Shown here one piece after another: positions 39,167 through 49,041 of a DNA stretch of 64,000 nt. Location: positions 1 to 64,000 of the forward strand of contig JACDNV010000009.1 in NCBI GenBank assembly GCA_017656425.1. Reading direction: 5' to 3'. Position 1 is the first letter of the stretch. Each line of letters starts with the position of its first letter. The notes beneath the pieces were generated by a model. That model made no database searches and was not told where the DNA came from. It was given only the letters and a program-made list of their open reading frames with translations. A program made the position numbers and the translations under genes. The stretch comes from Candidatus Neomarinimicrobiota bacterium (GTDB taxonomy: Bacteria; Fidelibacterota; UBA2242; B5-G15).

Positions 39167-39554
39167 TTATCACTCCAAAATGATATTGTACAAAAAACAG
39201 ATATAAATTTATGTAAAAAAATTTTTAAAAAATAGCCTTAATAACTGAAAACTATTGCTTTTTAATTTTATCCTGTTAGCTTAGTAATGAGGTGGATGGA
39301 AGTAGTGTTGATAAGTTGTTAATAACAGAAAAGTATGATGGAAAATGGTTAAGTGTTATTTCAATTAGATATGATTTCTATAAATTTTTTATAAAAATAT
39401 TCTTAGGGAGTTTGGGTATGTTGTTGATGTATCGTTTGTTATGGGTGTTTTAAAAATGTAAGTGATTTTATGAATTTTTTAATTTATATTTTGCTCGTTT
39501 TCATGGCCATTTTTGGTGTTTATGTGTTAATGTTGATAACTTTGTGGCGGGAAT
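39167..39554. other. Probable replication origin region (oriC) between rpmH and dnaA
   Basis: This 388-base gap separates divergent gene sets. It holds two adjacent DnaA-box-like words on the - strand, TGTTGATAA (39306-39314) and TGTTAATAA (39317-39325). A third, TGTTGATAA, lies at 39531-39539 just before dnaA, preceded by partial TGTTTAT/TGTTAAT words. TTATCAACA has one mismatch to consensus. Two AT-only tracts (about 39195-39232 and 39375-39400) could be unwinding elements. Promoters for both rpmH and dnaA must also lie here. No perfect DnaA box is present, so the assignment rests on context. Confidence 0.6.
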
Positions 39555-40937
39555 ATGGAAAAAACTTCTGATATTAAGGAATTTTGGGGAAATGTGCTTG
39601 GATATGTCAAAAATTATGTATCAGAACAAACTTTCAATACATGGTTCGTACCTATAAAACCAATTGCTGTAAATGATAACACCATATACCTAGAGGTACC
39701 TAATAAATTTTTCTATGAATGGATTGATACTCATTTCAAGGATATTCTGGACAGAGCGATAAAATCTGTTTTCGGTAGAACATACAAACTTAATTTTACG
39801 ATTATCCTTGATGAAAATGTAGAAGACGTCGATAGTTTTAATGAAAAAAGTTACAAAAAGAAAAAGAATTATAGCAGTATCGCAACATCCGGATATTTTG
39901 AAAATTTTTCTAGGATTAATGAATATTATACCTTTGATAACTTTGTTGAAGGAAGTAGTAACCAGTTTGCAAAAGCTGCCTCCATTGCTGTTGCCAATTC
40001 TCCCGGGAAAAACTCATTTAATCCCTTAGTGATATATGGTGGTACAGGTCTTGGAAAAACCCACCTTTTACAGGCAATTGGAAATGAGGTATTGAGTAAC
40101 AATAGGGTTAAGAAGGTTGTGTATATTTCAAGTGATGCTTTTACATTAGATTTTATTACTGCCGTGCAGAAAAATAAGGTTAACGAATTCTCACAGCACT
40201 ACAGAAGCGTTGATCTTCTTCTTTTAGATGATATACAGTTTTTTCAGAATAAAGAACAAACGCAGGAGCAGTTTTTCCATATTTTCAATGACCTATATCA
40301 TCACGGTAAGCAAATTGTTTTGACATCCGATAGGCAACCTTCGGAACTAGATGGATTACATGACAGGATGCTCTCTCGTTTTCAATCGGGTTTGGTTGTT
40401 GATATCCAGCCACCAGACCTGGAAACAAGAATTGCCATTTTACAAAAGAAGGCAGAGGAAGATGGACTGGAGATATCCTTTGAGGTAATTGAATATATAG
40501 CTACAAATATAAAGTCGAATGTTAGGGAGTTAGAAGGGGCTTTAATTAGGTTGCTTGCTTATTCATCTCTTTTAAGGGTTGATATAGATATGGAATTGAC
40601 AAAACGGGTTTTACAGGAGATCCTTGGATCAAAAATCAATACGTCAATATCTATAGAGCAGATTCAAAACATCGTTTGTAGCGTGTATAACGTTACCCTT
40701 GATTCTCTTATTGGAAAAATTAGAACAAAAGAAGTAGCAGAAGCAAGAATGATAGCCATGTATTTGACCAGAGAATATACTGATCTATCTCTGAAGACAA
40801 TTGGTTTATATTTTGGTGGTCGTGACCATTCGACAGTAGTTCATGCAATAAAATGGGTAGAAAATAATATTAAAAGAGATAAAAATTTTGCTCATCGAAT
40901 ATTATCTTTTAGAAACAAGCTGGAAAGTTCAATATAA
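39555..40937 (+). CDS. dnaA: Chromosomal replication initiator DnaA
   Basis: The 460-residue protein has domain I (about 1-85: WFVPIKPIAV), a short linker, and AAA+ domain III with Walker A GGTGLGKTHLLQAIGN at about 161 and Walker B LLLLDDIQFF near 222. Domain IV carries the DNA-binding signature GGRDHSTVVHA at about 421. It binds DnaA boxes and melts the origin. The gene is divergent from rpmH and is followed by ssb, not by dnaN. Confidence 0.98.
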   Translation: MEKTSDIKEFWGNVLGYVKNYVSEQTFNTWFVPIKPIAVNDNTIYLEVPNKFFYEWIDTHFKDILDRAIKSVFGRTYKLNFTIILDENVEDVDSFNEKSYKKKKNYSSIATSGYFENFSRINEYYTFDNFVEGSSNQFAKAASIAVANSPGKNSFNPLVIYGGTGLGKTHLLQAIGNEVLSNNRVKKVVYISSDAFTLDFITAVQKNKVNEFSQHYRSVDLLLLDDIQFFQNKEQTQEQFFHIFNDLYHHGKQIVLTSDRQPSELDGLHDRMLSRFQSGLVVDIQPPDLETRIAILQKKAEEDGLEISFEVIEYIATNIKSNVRELEGALIRLLAYSSLLRVDIDMELTKRVLQEILGSKINTSISIEQIQNIVCSVYNVTLDSLIGKIRTKEVAEARMIAMYLTREYTDLSLKTIGLYFGGRDHSTVVHAIKWVENNIKRDKNFAHRILSFRNKLESSI

Positions 40938-41020
40938 AATGAATGTTTTTTATAAAATAGTTGCATTTCATTTATTTTATTAATATTATTTTCATAACTA
41001 TATAACAAATGGAGGGAGAA

Positions 41021-41458
41021 ATGGCACAGAGAGGCACTATTAACAAAGTTATTCTAGTTGGTTATCTGGGCAAGGATCCAGAGCTGAGGTATATGCCAAG
41101 TGGAGATGCTGTTGCTGAAATAAGGATAGCTACCACGGAGGTTTTTAAAAACAAAGAAGGAGAAAGGGTAGAAAAAACTGAATGGCACAGCGTGGTGTTA
41201 TGGAGAAAGACGGCAGAATGGGCTGCTGAATGGCTAAAAAAAGGTCAGCTTGTTTATGTTGAAGGAAAGCTTTTAACGAGGCAATGGGAAGATAGAGACG
41301 GTCTAAAAAGATACAAGACTGAAATACAGGCTGATCAGGTTACGGTACTTGGTGGTCTTGTGGGAAAAGAAAAGGCAATTGAAGAAGAAGAGATTATTGA
41401 TGAAGCAGAATCTTCCCCCTCAATTGAAGATGAAGGAGATGAAGATCTTCCATTTTAG
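41021..41458 (+). CDS. ssb: Single-stranded DNA-binding protein
   Basis: The 145-residue protein from the ATG at 41021 has a perfect GGAGGGAG 3 bases upstream; the ATG at 41009 lies before this site. The OB fold reads [21 protein letters not shown], then [33 protein letters not shown] (two blocks). The acidic tail ends EDLPF, the variant of the DDIPF partner-binding tip. It converges with the next gene and shares 4 bases at the stops. Confidence 0.97.
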   Translation: MAQRGTINKVILVGYLGKDPELRYMPSGDAVAEIRIATTEVFKNKEGERVEKTEWHSVVLWRKTAEWAAEWLKKGQLVYVEGKLLTRQWEDRDGLKRYKTEIQADQVTVLGGLVGKEKAIEEEEIIDEAESSPSIEDEGDEDLPF

Positions 41459-43104
41459 TATTTAAAAGAACTTCCGCCAATGAACTCCCTTAAGATTGAG
41501 TTTGATGGAACTGGCTTTTCGTTTATTGTAAGAAAGCATTTTAATATATCCATTAATCTCCTCGCCTCAGGGTAGACACTGCTTGTTTTAGGAATTTTTT
41601 TTAAATAATTCACGGCATATCTCTTTAAAGCAGCCAGTTCATAAACCAGCGATGAGTTAAACATTACATCAGCTTCTTCCTGAAAAGGGAAGATAAAGTT
41701 TTTTTCGCCCTCAATTACCTTTGCCCAGGTATGTATAGTCTCCTCTGCATCATGATTTCTAAATTTTGAGTCTCTTACAATCCTTCTTATTAAACGTAGT
41801 TCATGGGTTGGTATTCGGTTGGCATTGTCAAAATTTAGATGTGTTAAAGCGCTTATATAAATCTTATATACGTTTTTATTATTCACTACCGATGTGATTT
41901 TTGGATTTAACCCGTGTATCCCCTCAATGAGAATTACACAATTGTTTGAGGCTTTCACCTCATTGGTATACTCTTTAATTCCAAGCTTAAAATTGAATTT
42001 TGGTAATTTTACCTTTTCACCTGTTATCAGAGCTTTGATGTGTTTTTTAAGTAGATCAAGATCGAGGGCTTCAGGGATTTCAAAGTTTAGGTTTTTTCCC
42101 TGTTCTTTTATAAGTTGTTTTCTATCTTTGTAATAGTTATCAAGAGATATAGTTATTATATTGTGTCCTAAGACCCGTAGTTGTATATAAAGTCTCTTCA
42201 TAAATGTGGTTTTACCCGATGATGATGGGCCTGATATAAAAGCAACCCTTTTCTCTTCATTTATCCTATTTATCTCTTCTGCTATGAATACAATTTTTCT
42301 TTCATGGAGAGCTTCAGAAATTTTAATTATCTCATCAATAGTACCATTTTTTATTGCCCTATTTATATGGCTAACATCGGATAAGTTTAATATTTCTCCC
42401 CATTGTTCGTGTTCGTTGAAAATTTCGAAAAGTTTTTCCTGTGGCGTAAATTCAGGGATAATGTTTATATCTCCCTCTATTGGATACCGTATTATAAAAC
42501 CTCTTTTGTATGATTTTAAATCAACTTTCCTAATACATGAAGTGGACGATAGTAGTGGAGTAGGAGCCCAGTACAAAACGGACTCAATTTCATATAATTT
42601 TATTTCATTTTCCGGGTAATATTTTAATAATTCTGCGGTGTCTTTTCTGCCTATTTTTGTGAAGTATTTTAATGCGTCCCTCTTTGAAACCTTTATGGGG
42701 TTTATTTTTATGTTCTTAGCAATGGTCTCGGTTAATTCTCTGTACAATGCTTCAATATATTTTTCGATATTGGTTGTCTCCGAGTTGATCTTACAGTATA
42801 GACCATTTGACATACTGTGAGCGATGACCAGTTTTTTATCCGGAAGAATTTTGGATGCTACATGATATAATAAGGTTGCGCAGGTATTTTCATAAATTCT
42901 CTTTGCAGTCGAATTATACTCTTCAACAGTTTGTATCACGTCTCCATTTTCTGGATATTCGTTATATGAACAATATTCTCCATTTTTTATTATAAAAAGT
43001 ACGTTATCGGGCAATATGCTGGATTCTTTTACTATATCATAGATTGTCTTATTTTTGTTTGTACTGATTTTTATTCCGTTTACATATATAATTATATTTT
43101 CCAC
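41455..43104 (-). CDS. Uridine-kinase-like P-loop protein with ThrRS-like N-terminus
   Basis: The 549-residue protein starts with a TGS-like domain (about 1-65) and a threonyl-tRNA-synthetase-like second domain (about 65-200, including a [20 protein letters not shown] stretch). It ends with a uridine/phosphoribulokinase-like kinase (about 285-490) with P-loop [11 protein letters not shown] and SLDNYYKDR. The fusion is known from Thermotogae, spirochaetes and others as a nucleoside-kinase family. The phosphorylated substrate is probably a pyrimidine nucleoside, but this is not certain. Confidence 0.85.
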   Translation of the reverse strand: MENIIIYVNGIKISTNKNKTIYDIVKESSILPDNVLFIIKNGEYCSYNEYPENGDVIQTVEEYNSTAKRIYENTCATLLYHVASKILPDKKLVIAHSMSNGLYCKINSETTNIEKYIEALYRELTETIAKNIKINPIKVSKRDALKYFTKIGRKDTAELLKYYPENEIKLYEIESVLYWAPTPLLSSTSCIRKVDLKSYKRGFIIRYPIEGDINIIPEFTPQEKLFEIFNEHEQWGEILNLSDVSHINRAIKNGTIDEIIKISEALHERKIVFIAEEINRINEEKRVAFISGPSSSGKTTFMKRLYIQLRVLGHNIITISLDNYYKDRKQLIKEQGKNLNFEIPEALDLDLLKKHIKALITGEKVKLPKFNFKLGIKEYTNEVKASNNCVILIEGIHGLNPKITSVVNNKNVYKIYISALTHLNFDNANRIPTHELRLIRRIVRDSKFRNHDAEETIHTWAKVIEGEKNFIFPFQEEADVMFNSSLVYELAALKRYAVNYLKKIPKTSSVYPEARRLMDILKCFLTINEKPVPSNSILREFIGGSSFKY

Positions 43105-43618
43105 ACAATAAATTATTTTGTTTTATGAATTATAAAAAGGCTTTCCTTGCAAACATAAATGGGATTCACCTGTTGAAAGGCTATGTCTTTTGAGTGAAAA
43201 AGGACTGAAAGCTATTCTAAATTATGATAGAAACAATAGCGTGTTAATAGTGTCTTATGGTTGTAAGTATCCTATTGATTATGGGTGGGTTACAACTATC
43301 TTTCCAATAAGATTATATAAAGTGAATCTAATATTCTATTTGTGGGTCACTGGGAGAAAACAATAAGTGTTTTTATCTGGAAAAAACTTCAAAGCGGGCG
43401 AGGGCATGGGCTAATTGGTGAGAAACTAAGGAAATTGTATTAAGAGGCCAAACTTGAGGTTTTCTCTGGTAATAGAAATTATTGTGTTTGTAAGAAATAT
43501 TAAGCTTACTTTTGTGTTATTTCATAAAGAACCAGACAACACAAATAGATATTGTGAATTTTCTAAGGTTTTTGAGAGGCATTTTAATGGAATTAGTATA
43601 TTACATGGAGAAATAGTT
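43105..43618 (+). other. Gene-free stretch with possible broken coding remnants
   Basis: No intact gene is visible. On the + strand 43136-43366 is open without a start codon (it includes LCLLSEKGLKAILNY, VSYGCKYPIDYGWV). The next frame continues a plausible protein text (VGHWEKTISVFIWKKLQSGR) to a stop at 43443. A third piece (LFHKEPDNTNRYCEFSKVF) lies at about 43500-43580. This looks like one gene decayed by frameshifts and stops. I do not recognise the family. Confidence 0.35.
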
Positions 43619-44047
43619 TTACAAATTATGTGTAGTTTCCTTTATAAATTTCGAGATTTTATTTTTAAGAATATCTCTTGTAATTCTAAAAGCGTTTAAT
43701 TTTCTTTCATCGTCTCCCAGAATTCTTATTGGATCTTCAATGAACCAGCTTAAAGTATTTACTTTTCCTTTTAGGTTAGAACAACTCATAGCAGCAACCT
43801 CACAAAGGTTAATTACATAATCAAATTCTATATTTTCCACTTCACTTATATGTTTTGATCTATGACCATCCATACTGATACCAATTTCTTTCATAACCTG
43901 TATTGTAAATGGGTGAACATAAGCCGGGCTTATACCTGCACTATAAGCCTCGAATTTGTCACCAGCCATTTTTTTTATTAGTGCTTCTGCCATCTGACTT
44001 CTTACAGAGTTACCTGTGCATATAAAAAGGACCTTCAATTTTCCCAT
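43619..44047 (-). CDS. Thioredoxin-type arsenate reductase / low-molecular-weight phosphatase
   Basis: The 142-residue protein has the phosphatase loop C10-TGNSVR-S with CX5R. C82 and C89 (LCEVAAMSC), together with D105 (EDPI), lie at the same positions as in the staphylococcal ArsC. This cysteine triad is what separates arsenate reductases from tyrosine phosphatases. It would reduce arsenate to arsenite using thioredoxin. There is no arsR, arsB or acr3 gene beside it, so regulation and export are not explained here. Confidence 0.85.
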   Translation of the reverse strand: MGKLKVLFICTGNSVRSQMAEALIKKMAGDKFEAYSAGISPAYVHPFTIQVMKEIGISMDGHRSKHISEVENIEFDYVINLCEVAAMSCSNLKGKVNTLSWFIEDPIRILGDDERKLNAFRITRDILKNKISKFIKETTHNL

Positions 44048-44096
44048 AAATATTTGTTCCTACTTCAGTTATTGTAAACAAAACGGATTTATCTTA

Positions 44097-44999
44097 TTAA
44101 TCATTGACAAAAAATCCAAGTTTTTTTGCATACTGGATTACTCTATTGTATTCCCAATCTGTTATAGGTCTACTTATTTCAGGATATTTATTAGCAAGGT
44201 ATTCAGGTCTATATTGACTCATTAAATTTAAGTAGGTCTTTTGAGGTAAATTTTTTGCCAAAAATTCTATTATTTTTAATGACTCGTCTGTATGTCCAGG
44301 CATTATAAGATGTCTGATTAATAATCCTCTTTGAGCAATACCCATACTATCAGAAATAAGAGGTCCTACTTGCCTGTACATTTCCAAAATTGCAACCTTT
44401 GCGTGCTTTGCATAGTCATGTGCATTTGTGTATTTTTGTGCTACTTTATCTGTAAAGAATTTGAAGTCAGGCATATAAATATCTATAAATCCATCTATTA
44501 TTTCTAGAGTTTCTTTTTTCTCGTAACCGCTGGTGTTATAAACTATAGGGATAGTCAGTCCCTTGTGACGTGCAATTGATATTGCTTCTATTATCTGTGG
44601 AAGAAAATGAGTTGGTGTCACAAGATTTACATTGTGGCATTTTAATTTTTGAAGGTAGTTCATTATTTCTGAAAGCTCCTCAGTAGAACATTCTGAGCCA
44701 GTTTCATAAGCGCTTAGTTCGTAATTCTGACAAAAGATGCATTTCAAATTGCATGAAGAGAAAAATATAGTTCCTGATCCGTAGATACCTGATATGGGTG
44801 GTTCCTCCCCATGATGAGGAAAATAACTTGAAATCTTGATTTTCAGTCCACTGTTGCATATACCCTTTTCGCCTTTTATTCTATTCACGCCACAATTGTG
44901 TGGACAGATATCGCATTTTTCCAGCTTTTTATAGAGGGTTTCTATAATTTTTTTCTCTTTTCCTTTGTTTACCACTTTATGATAAAAAGATGTTTCCAT
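44097..44999 (-). CDS. Radical SAM protein, PflA-like activating-enzyme family
   Basis: The 300-residue protein has the radical SAM cluster C83-x3-C87-x2-C90 (SSCNLKCIFCQNYE). An N-terminal Cys-rich part (CDICPHNCGVNR...GICNSG) is typical of the 'putative pyruvate formate-lyase activating enzyme' group. SAM-binding features include LVTPTHFLPQII. No glycyl-radical enzyme or AmmeMemoRadiSam partner is in the window, so its substrate is unknown. It is 49 bases from the arsC-like gene on the same strand. Confidence 0.85.
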   Translation of the reverse strand: METSFYHKVVNKGKEKKIIETLYKKLEKCDICPHNCGVNRIKGEKGICNSGLKIKISSYFPHHGEEPPISGIYGSGTIFFSSCNLKCIFCQNYELSAYETGSECSTEELSEIMNYLQKLKCHNVNLVTPTHFLPQIIEAISIARHKGLTIPIVYNTSGYEKKETLEIIDGFIDIYMPDFKFFTDKVAQKYTNAHDYAKHAKVAILEMYRQVGPLISDSMGIAQRGLLIRHLIMPGHTDESLKIIEFLAKNLPQKTYLNLMSQYRPEYLANKYPEISRPITDWEYNRVIQYAKKLGFFVND

Positions 45000-45045
45000 A
45001 TCGCTTAAAATTTAATTATTTTACCATAGAAGTATATGGTTTAAT

Positions 45046-45966
45046 GTGTTAGATTTTAAAGACCTGGATTTGTTATCAAAGAAATATAATTTTTATAAAG
45101 TAGGCGTATCTCGACCTTTTTTAAATTCATTTTTTAAGGAAAAATTTGTTGAAGCTATTAATAGTGGTTTATATGACGGATTGAAATGGTTATTAAATAG
45201 AAAAGATATAAGATTGAATCCAGCTAAATATTTCCCATGGGTTAAGTCGATTCTGGTATTTGTTGATAATTATTTCTACCCATTTGTTGGAGTCACTCCA
45301 ACAATATCAAAATATGCTTTAGGTCTTGATTATCATAATATAATTAGGGTAGGGATACAATCAGTAATGGAAGATCTAAAGAAAAAGTATAATGAGCTTA
45401 TCTATAAAGTTTATGTGGATCATGGTCCCTTTTTGGAGAAGGTATATGCGGTACAGGCGGGTATTGGTTCATATGGAAAAAATTCTGTTGTGTATTTTAA
45501 TAACATAGGGTCGTATTGTTTTATTGGTATTGCGTTAATTAATATGGAAGTAGTAGGTTTTCCAAATAGGGAGAATAGGACAGATATATGTGGTGATTGC
45601 GACATTTGCATAAAGTCGTGCCCAGCAGGAGCTATTATTAAACCATATGTTGTAGATCCCTCGAAGTGTATTTCATATTTAACAATTGAAAAGAAGGGGG
45701 CATTTTCTATTGAAGAAAAGAGTAATATAAAAAAGAGTGGCTATTTTTATGGTTGTGATATATGTCAGGATGTATGTCCTTTGAACAAGCAATTTGCGCG
45801 TGATACAGTAAAAGCAGAGTATTTCAAAAATAAGTACCTATTTGAAGGTGGCGTAGATAAATTGTTCTCTTTGGATTCTGCGGAATTTATGAAAATTTTC
45901 AACTCCACCGCTATAGAACGAATAGGTTTTGATAGATTTAAAAGAAACCTTGAAATCTTTAGATAG
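45046..45966 (+). CDS. queG: Epoxyqueuosine reductase
   Basis: The 306-residue protein does the last step of queuosine biosynthesis on tRNA, using cobalamin and two 4Fe-4S clusters. It has the family core VDHGPFLEKVYAVQAGIG and two ferredoxin-type motifs: CGDCDICIKSCPAGAI (about 183) and CDICQDVCPLN (about 239). It is the short form without C-terminal HEAT repeats. The start is taken as GTG 45046; no clear Shine-Dalgarno is visible, so the N-terminus is uncertain by a few residues. Confidence 0.92.
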   Translation: MLDFKDLDLLSKKYNFYKVGVSRPFLNSFFKEKFVEAINSGLYDGLKWLLNRKDIRLNPAKYFPWVKSILVFVDNYFYPFVGVTPTISKYALGLDYHNIIRVGIQSVMEDLKKKYNELIYKVYVDHGPFLEKVYAVQAGIGSYGKNSVVYFNNIGSYCFIGIALINMEVVGFPNRENRTDICGDCDICIKSCPAGAIIKPYVVDPSKCISYLTIEKKGAFSIEEKSNIKKSGYFYGCDICQDVCPLNKQFARDTVKAEYFKNKYLFEGGVDKLFSLDSAEFMKIFNSTAIERIGFDRFKRNLEIFR

Positions 45967-46012
45967 ACGGTTTATTTTTTTACATGTGTAAAATTTTAAA
46001 TTGAGGAAAGAG

Positions 46013-46528
46013 ATGACATATATAGAGATTATTATCTTGGGGATTATTAAAAAAGAACCAACTCATGCATACGACATAGAGAAAAAGATCGACAAGTTGA
46101 GATTGAGAGAAAGATTCCAGATTGGTTTTTCTACAATTTACAATCTCCTTGGAAAGCTTGAAAGAAAGAAAATAATAGAGAGTAAAATTGTACCACAAGA
46201 AAAATTGCCTGCAAAAAAAATTTATCATATTTCAGAAAATGGTGATAGAATATTAAAAGATGAGATTAAGAAGCTCCTATCTCAACCGAAGATGGATTTT
46301 GCAGGTGTGGAGCTCGGCTTGATATTTTCATATGTTCTTGATAAAAGAGAGGTTAAGGAGGCTTTAAATATTTACATTGGCGAATTGAATAGGTTGATTC
46401 AGGATTCCTTCAGAATGCTAACTGAATTGGAATCTTCAAATAAGATAGAAAGGATACTTCTTAATAGAAGATTGGCTTTCTGGCAGACAGAGAGAAAATG
46501 GGTTCGAGAAGTATTAACTTTGTTATAG
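46013..46528 (+). CDS. PadR-family transcriptional regulator
   Basis: The 171-residue protein from the ATG at 46013 has GAGGAAAG directly upstream; the TTG at 46001 is at the edge of that site. A winged helix (EIIILGIIKKEPTHAYDIEKKI, then STIYNLLGKLERKKIIES, two blocks) is followed by a C-terminal dimerisation helix. PadR proteins repress nearby transport or stress genes on ligand binding. The following hexosaminidase gene is the obvious candidate partner, though ligand and targets are unknown. Confidence 0.88.
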   Translation: MTYIEIIILGIIKKEPTHAYDIEKKIDKLRLRERFQIGFSTIYNLLGKLERKKIIESKIVPQEKLPAKKIYHISENGDRILKDEIKKLLSQPKMDFAGVELGLIFSYVLDKREVKEALNIYIGELNRLIQDSFRMLTELESSNKIERILLNRRLAFWQTERKWVREVLTLL

Positions 46529-46557
46529 ATATAGGTTTTATATATAGGCGTATTGTG

Positions 46558-49041
46558 TTGAAACATTTTATAGTTATAAAAATACTTTTGGTGGGTGTAC
46601 TTATGGCTGGAAATTTTAATATATTCCCTATTCCCCAAAAAATTGATATTGCAGAAGGATATTTTAAACTGGAAAAACAGCTTAATATTTATCTTAGGAA
46701 TACCTCTAGGGATGAAAATATTGGTCTTGAAATACTGGAAGAAACTCTGAGAAATGTGGGAGTTAAAGAAGTGAACTATGTTGGTTTTAATGACAGTCCA
46801 GAGATACTTATAATTATTGATAATACCAATAATAAGAAGCTAAATATTGGAAATGTTGAATTTGCGTTTTCTTCCAAGATGTTGGGCGAAGGTTATTTTA
46901 TTAATGTAGAACCTGATAGAATTATAGTATTGTCTAAGACCCAGAGAGGTTTATATTACAGTTTATTAACGTTGTCGCAGATTATAGGACAGTTTAAAGA
47001 TAAAATAATATGTTGCCGAATAGAAGATTTTCCTGACTTTCCATGGAGAGCGAACTCTGATGATATCAGTCGTGGGCAGGTATCAACTATTGAAAATTTT
47101 AAAAAAATAATTAGGCAATTATCCTTCATGAAATACAATAAATATATGCTGTATATAGAAGATGTATTTACATTTAAAAATTTTCCAGACATAGGACAAG
47201 GCAGAGGTGTTCTGACTCCAGATGAAGTAGATGAGCTTGAAACATATGCAAAAAGATATTTTATTGACATAGTTCCTATTTTTCAGACTCTCGGGCATTA
47301 TGAAAACATACTCACGCAAGAAAAATATGTGCATTATGCAGAATATCCAGGGGCTGCTTCAATAAAAATTTCTAGTAAAAAGGCACATAATTTTGTTTTT
47401 AAGCTACTTGATGAGGTAACAGATGCATTTGATTCAGAATATTTTCATATGGGTGCTGATGAATCCTGGGATGTTGGATTGGGGGAAAGTAAAGAATACA
47501 TTGATAAGGTTGGACTCGAAAGAGCATATGGTGAGTACTATACCAAGGTATATAAATATTTAAAGAATAGAGGAAAAAAAGTGCTGATGTATGGAGATGT
47601 GCTGATCCACCATCCTGAGATTTTCAAATATTTACCTGAAGATATCATTATAGTTGACTGGAACTACAGCCTCATCGATAGATATTATTCTCTAGATGTG
47701 TTGAACGAAAATAATCGAAAGTATATAGTATGTGCAGGTCTTTATAACTGGGTTAATCCTGTTCCAAATTTCTATTTTGCATGGCTTAACATATCCAACT
47801 ATTTCAGACAAGCACATCGGAAAGGGGCTATGGGTGCTATAGTTTCCAGCTGGGGTGATTATGGTGCCCCTAATTTAAGGGAACAAAATTATCTTGGATA
47901 TTATTATGGTGCGCAGATCATGTGGAATGAGAAAGAAGCTAAATTTTTTAAAGTTAATAGACAATTTGCGAACCATTTTCTTGGGATTTATAATTATGAT
48001 AATGAGTTCAACCACCTGATATTATTTCTTTCCCAGATTCCACAGCTTTCAAATTTCCTGTATACTTGGTCTTATCCATTCTACGAGTCTGAGCCTGATT
48101 TGTATCTCAAGTCTGAGATTTTAAAAACAATTTCAGAAATCTCAACCCAGATTATTGATTCTTTGAAAAAAGAATGTGCTTTAAATGAGGATTACATAGA
48201 ATATCTGAAAATGGGCTGTGATTTTGCTGAGTATTCTATAAAAAAAATGAGGGTTAGTATCGGTGTAGATAATATTTTAAGAATAGCCGTAGGTGGAAAA
48301 AAACCTGATGCTGAATTAATTAAATCTGTGTTAAATGATATTGATGAAGCGGTCAGTTGTCTTCAAAAGGTAAAAGATAAATTTGTATCCTTATGGATAA
48401 AAAATAATAGAAGAGATAATCTGAATTTAGTAACCAATCTTTTCGACAGACAAAAAGCATATATGGAATATGCAAAGGATGAACTAAAGAGCGGTGAATT
48501 AAACATTAGGAGAGAGATTGAATCTAAATGGATAACAGGCGATACAACCAGAATCAAGGATCCTCAATCAGAAATTATATTTTTAAAGGAATTTTATGTT
48601 GAAAATTTTGATAATGTCGAAAGAGTTGATTTGCAGATAATGGCAAATACATATGGCGAAGCATTCATCAATTTCAAGAAAGTAGCAACTGTTTTCGCTA
48701 CGAAATCCCTATCTTTAAAAGTGGAAAATATGAGAGTATGGTGGAACGATGTTAAAAGACATATCAAAAGAGGTAATAATACGATAGTTATAAAAGCAAA
48801 AAGTTATAAACCTGAGTTTCCCTCGTCTGTTAATGTATTTATACGTGTCAAATATACAAATGGTAAAGAAAAAGTTATCCTCTCTGATGAGACATGGAAG
48901 TGCACTGATGATTTAATAAAAGAGATTAAAGATATTGATAATGTTGAAACTATGCATAATGTTACAATATATAGAGAATATCCGTGGAGAATATCTCCTC
49001 CAATTTTCGATTATGGTTTTCCTTCTATGATTGAATTTTAA
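46558..49041 (+). CDS. GH20 beta-N-acetylhexosaminidase-like protein
   Basis: From a TTG at 46558 the product has a signal-like start (LKHFIVIKILLVGVLMAG). ATG 46603 or ATG 46498 are alternatives, so the start is uncertain. A GH20b-type alpha/beta domain (about 20-150) is followed by the GH20 barrel with the catalytic pair in HMGADESW (D301-E302) and the substrate-binding SSWGDYG. A long C-terminal part (about 500-827) adds helical and jelly-roll-like segments. It probably removes terminal GlcNAc or GalNAc from glycans or peptidoglycan fragments outside the inner membrane. Confidence 0.85.
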   Translation: MKHFIVIKILLVGVLMAGNFNIFPIPQKIDIAEGYFKLEKQLNIYLRNTSRDENIGLEILEETLRNVGVKEVNYVGFNDSPEILIIIDNTNNKKLNIGNVEFAFSSKMLGEGYFINVEPDRIIVLSKTQRGLYYSLLTLSQIIGQFKDKIICCRIEDFPDFPWRANSDDISRGQVSTIENFKKIIRQLSFMKYNKYMLYIEDVFTFKNFPDIGQGRGVLTPDEVDELETYAKRYFIDIVPIFQTLGHYENILTQEKYVHYAEYPGAASIKISSKKAHNFVFKLLDEVTDAFDSEYFHMGADESWDVGLGESKEYIDKVGLERAYGEYYTKVYKYLKNRGKKVLMYGDVLIHHPEIFKYLPEDIIIVDWNYSLIDRYYSLDVLNENNRKYIVCAGLYNWVNPVPNFYFAWLNISNYFRQAHRKGAMGAIVSSWGDYGAPNLREQNYLGYYYGAQIMWNEKEAKFFKVNRQFANHFLGIYNYDNEFNHLILFLSQIPQLSNFLYTWSYPFYESEPDLYLKSEILKTISEISTQIIDSLKKECALNEDYIEYLKMGCDFAEYSIKKMRVSIGVDNILRIAVGGKKPDAELIKSVLNDIDEAVSCLQKVKDKFVSLWIKNNRRDNLNLVTNLFDRQKAYMEYAKDELKSGELNIRREIESKWITGDTTRIKDPQSEIIFLKEFYVENFDNVERVDLQIMANTYGEAFINFKKVATVFATKSLSLKVENMRVWWNDVKRHIKRGNNTIVIKAKSYKPEFPSSVNVFIRVKYTNGKEKVILSDETWKCTDDLIKEIKDIDNVETMHNVTIYREYPWRISPPIFDYGFPSMIEF

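Noticed and set aside
41009-41020. Upstream ATG for ssb
   Set aside because: A perfect GGAGGGAG lies between it and the second ATG at 41021, and SSB families start at that second Met.
42206-42619. 137-residue antisense ORF in the kinase fusion gene
   Set aside because: The opposite strand encodes conserved kinase motifs; this frame shows only hydrophobic shadow text.
43454-43699. 81-residue + strand ORF
   Set aside because: It overlaps the 3' end of the well-supported arsC-like gene on the other strand by 81 bases and has no start signal. I treat it only as a possible decayed fragment.
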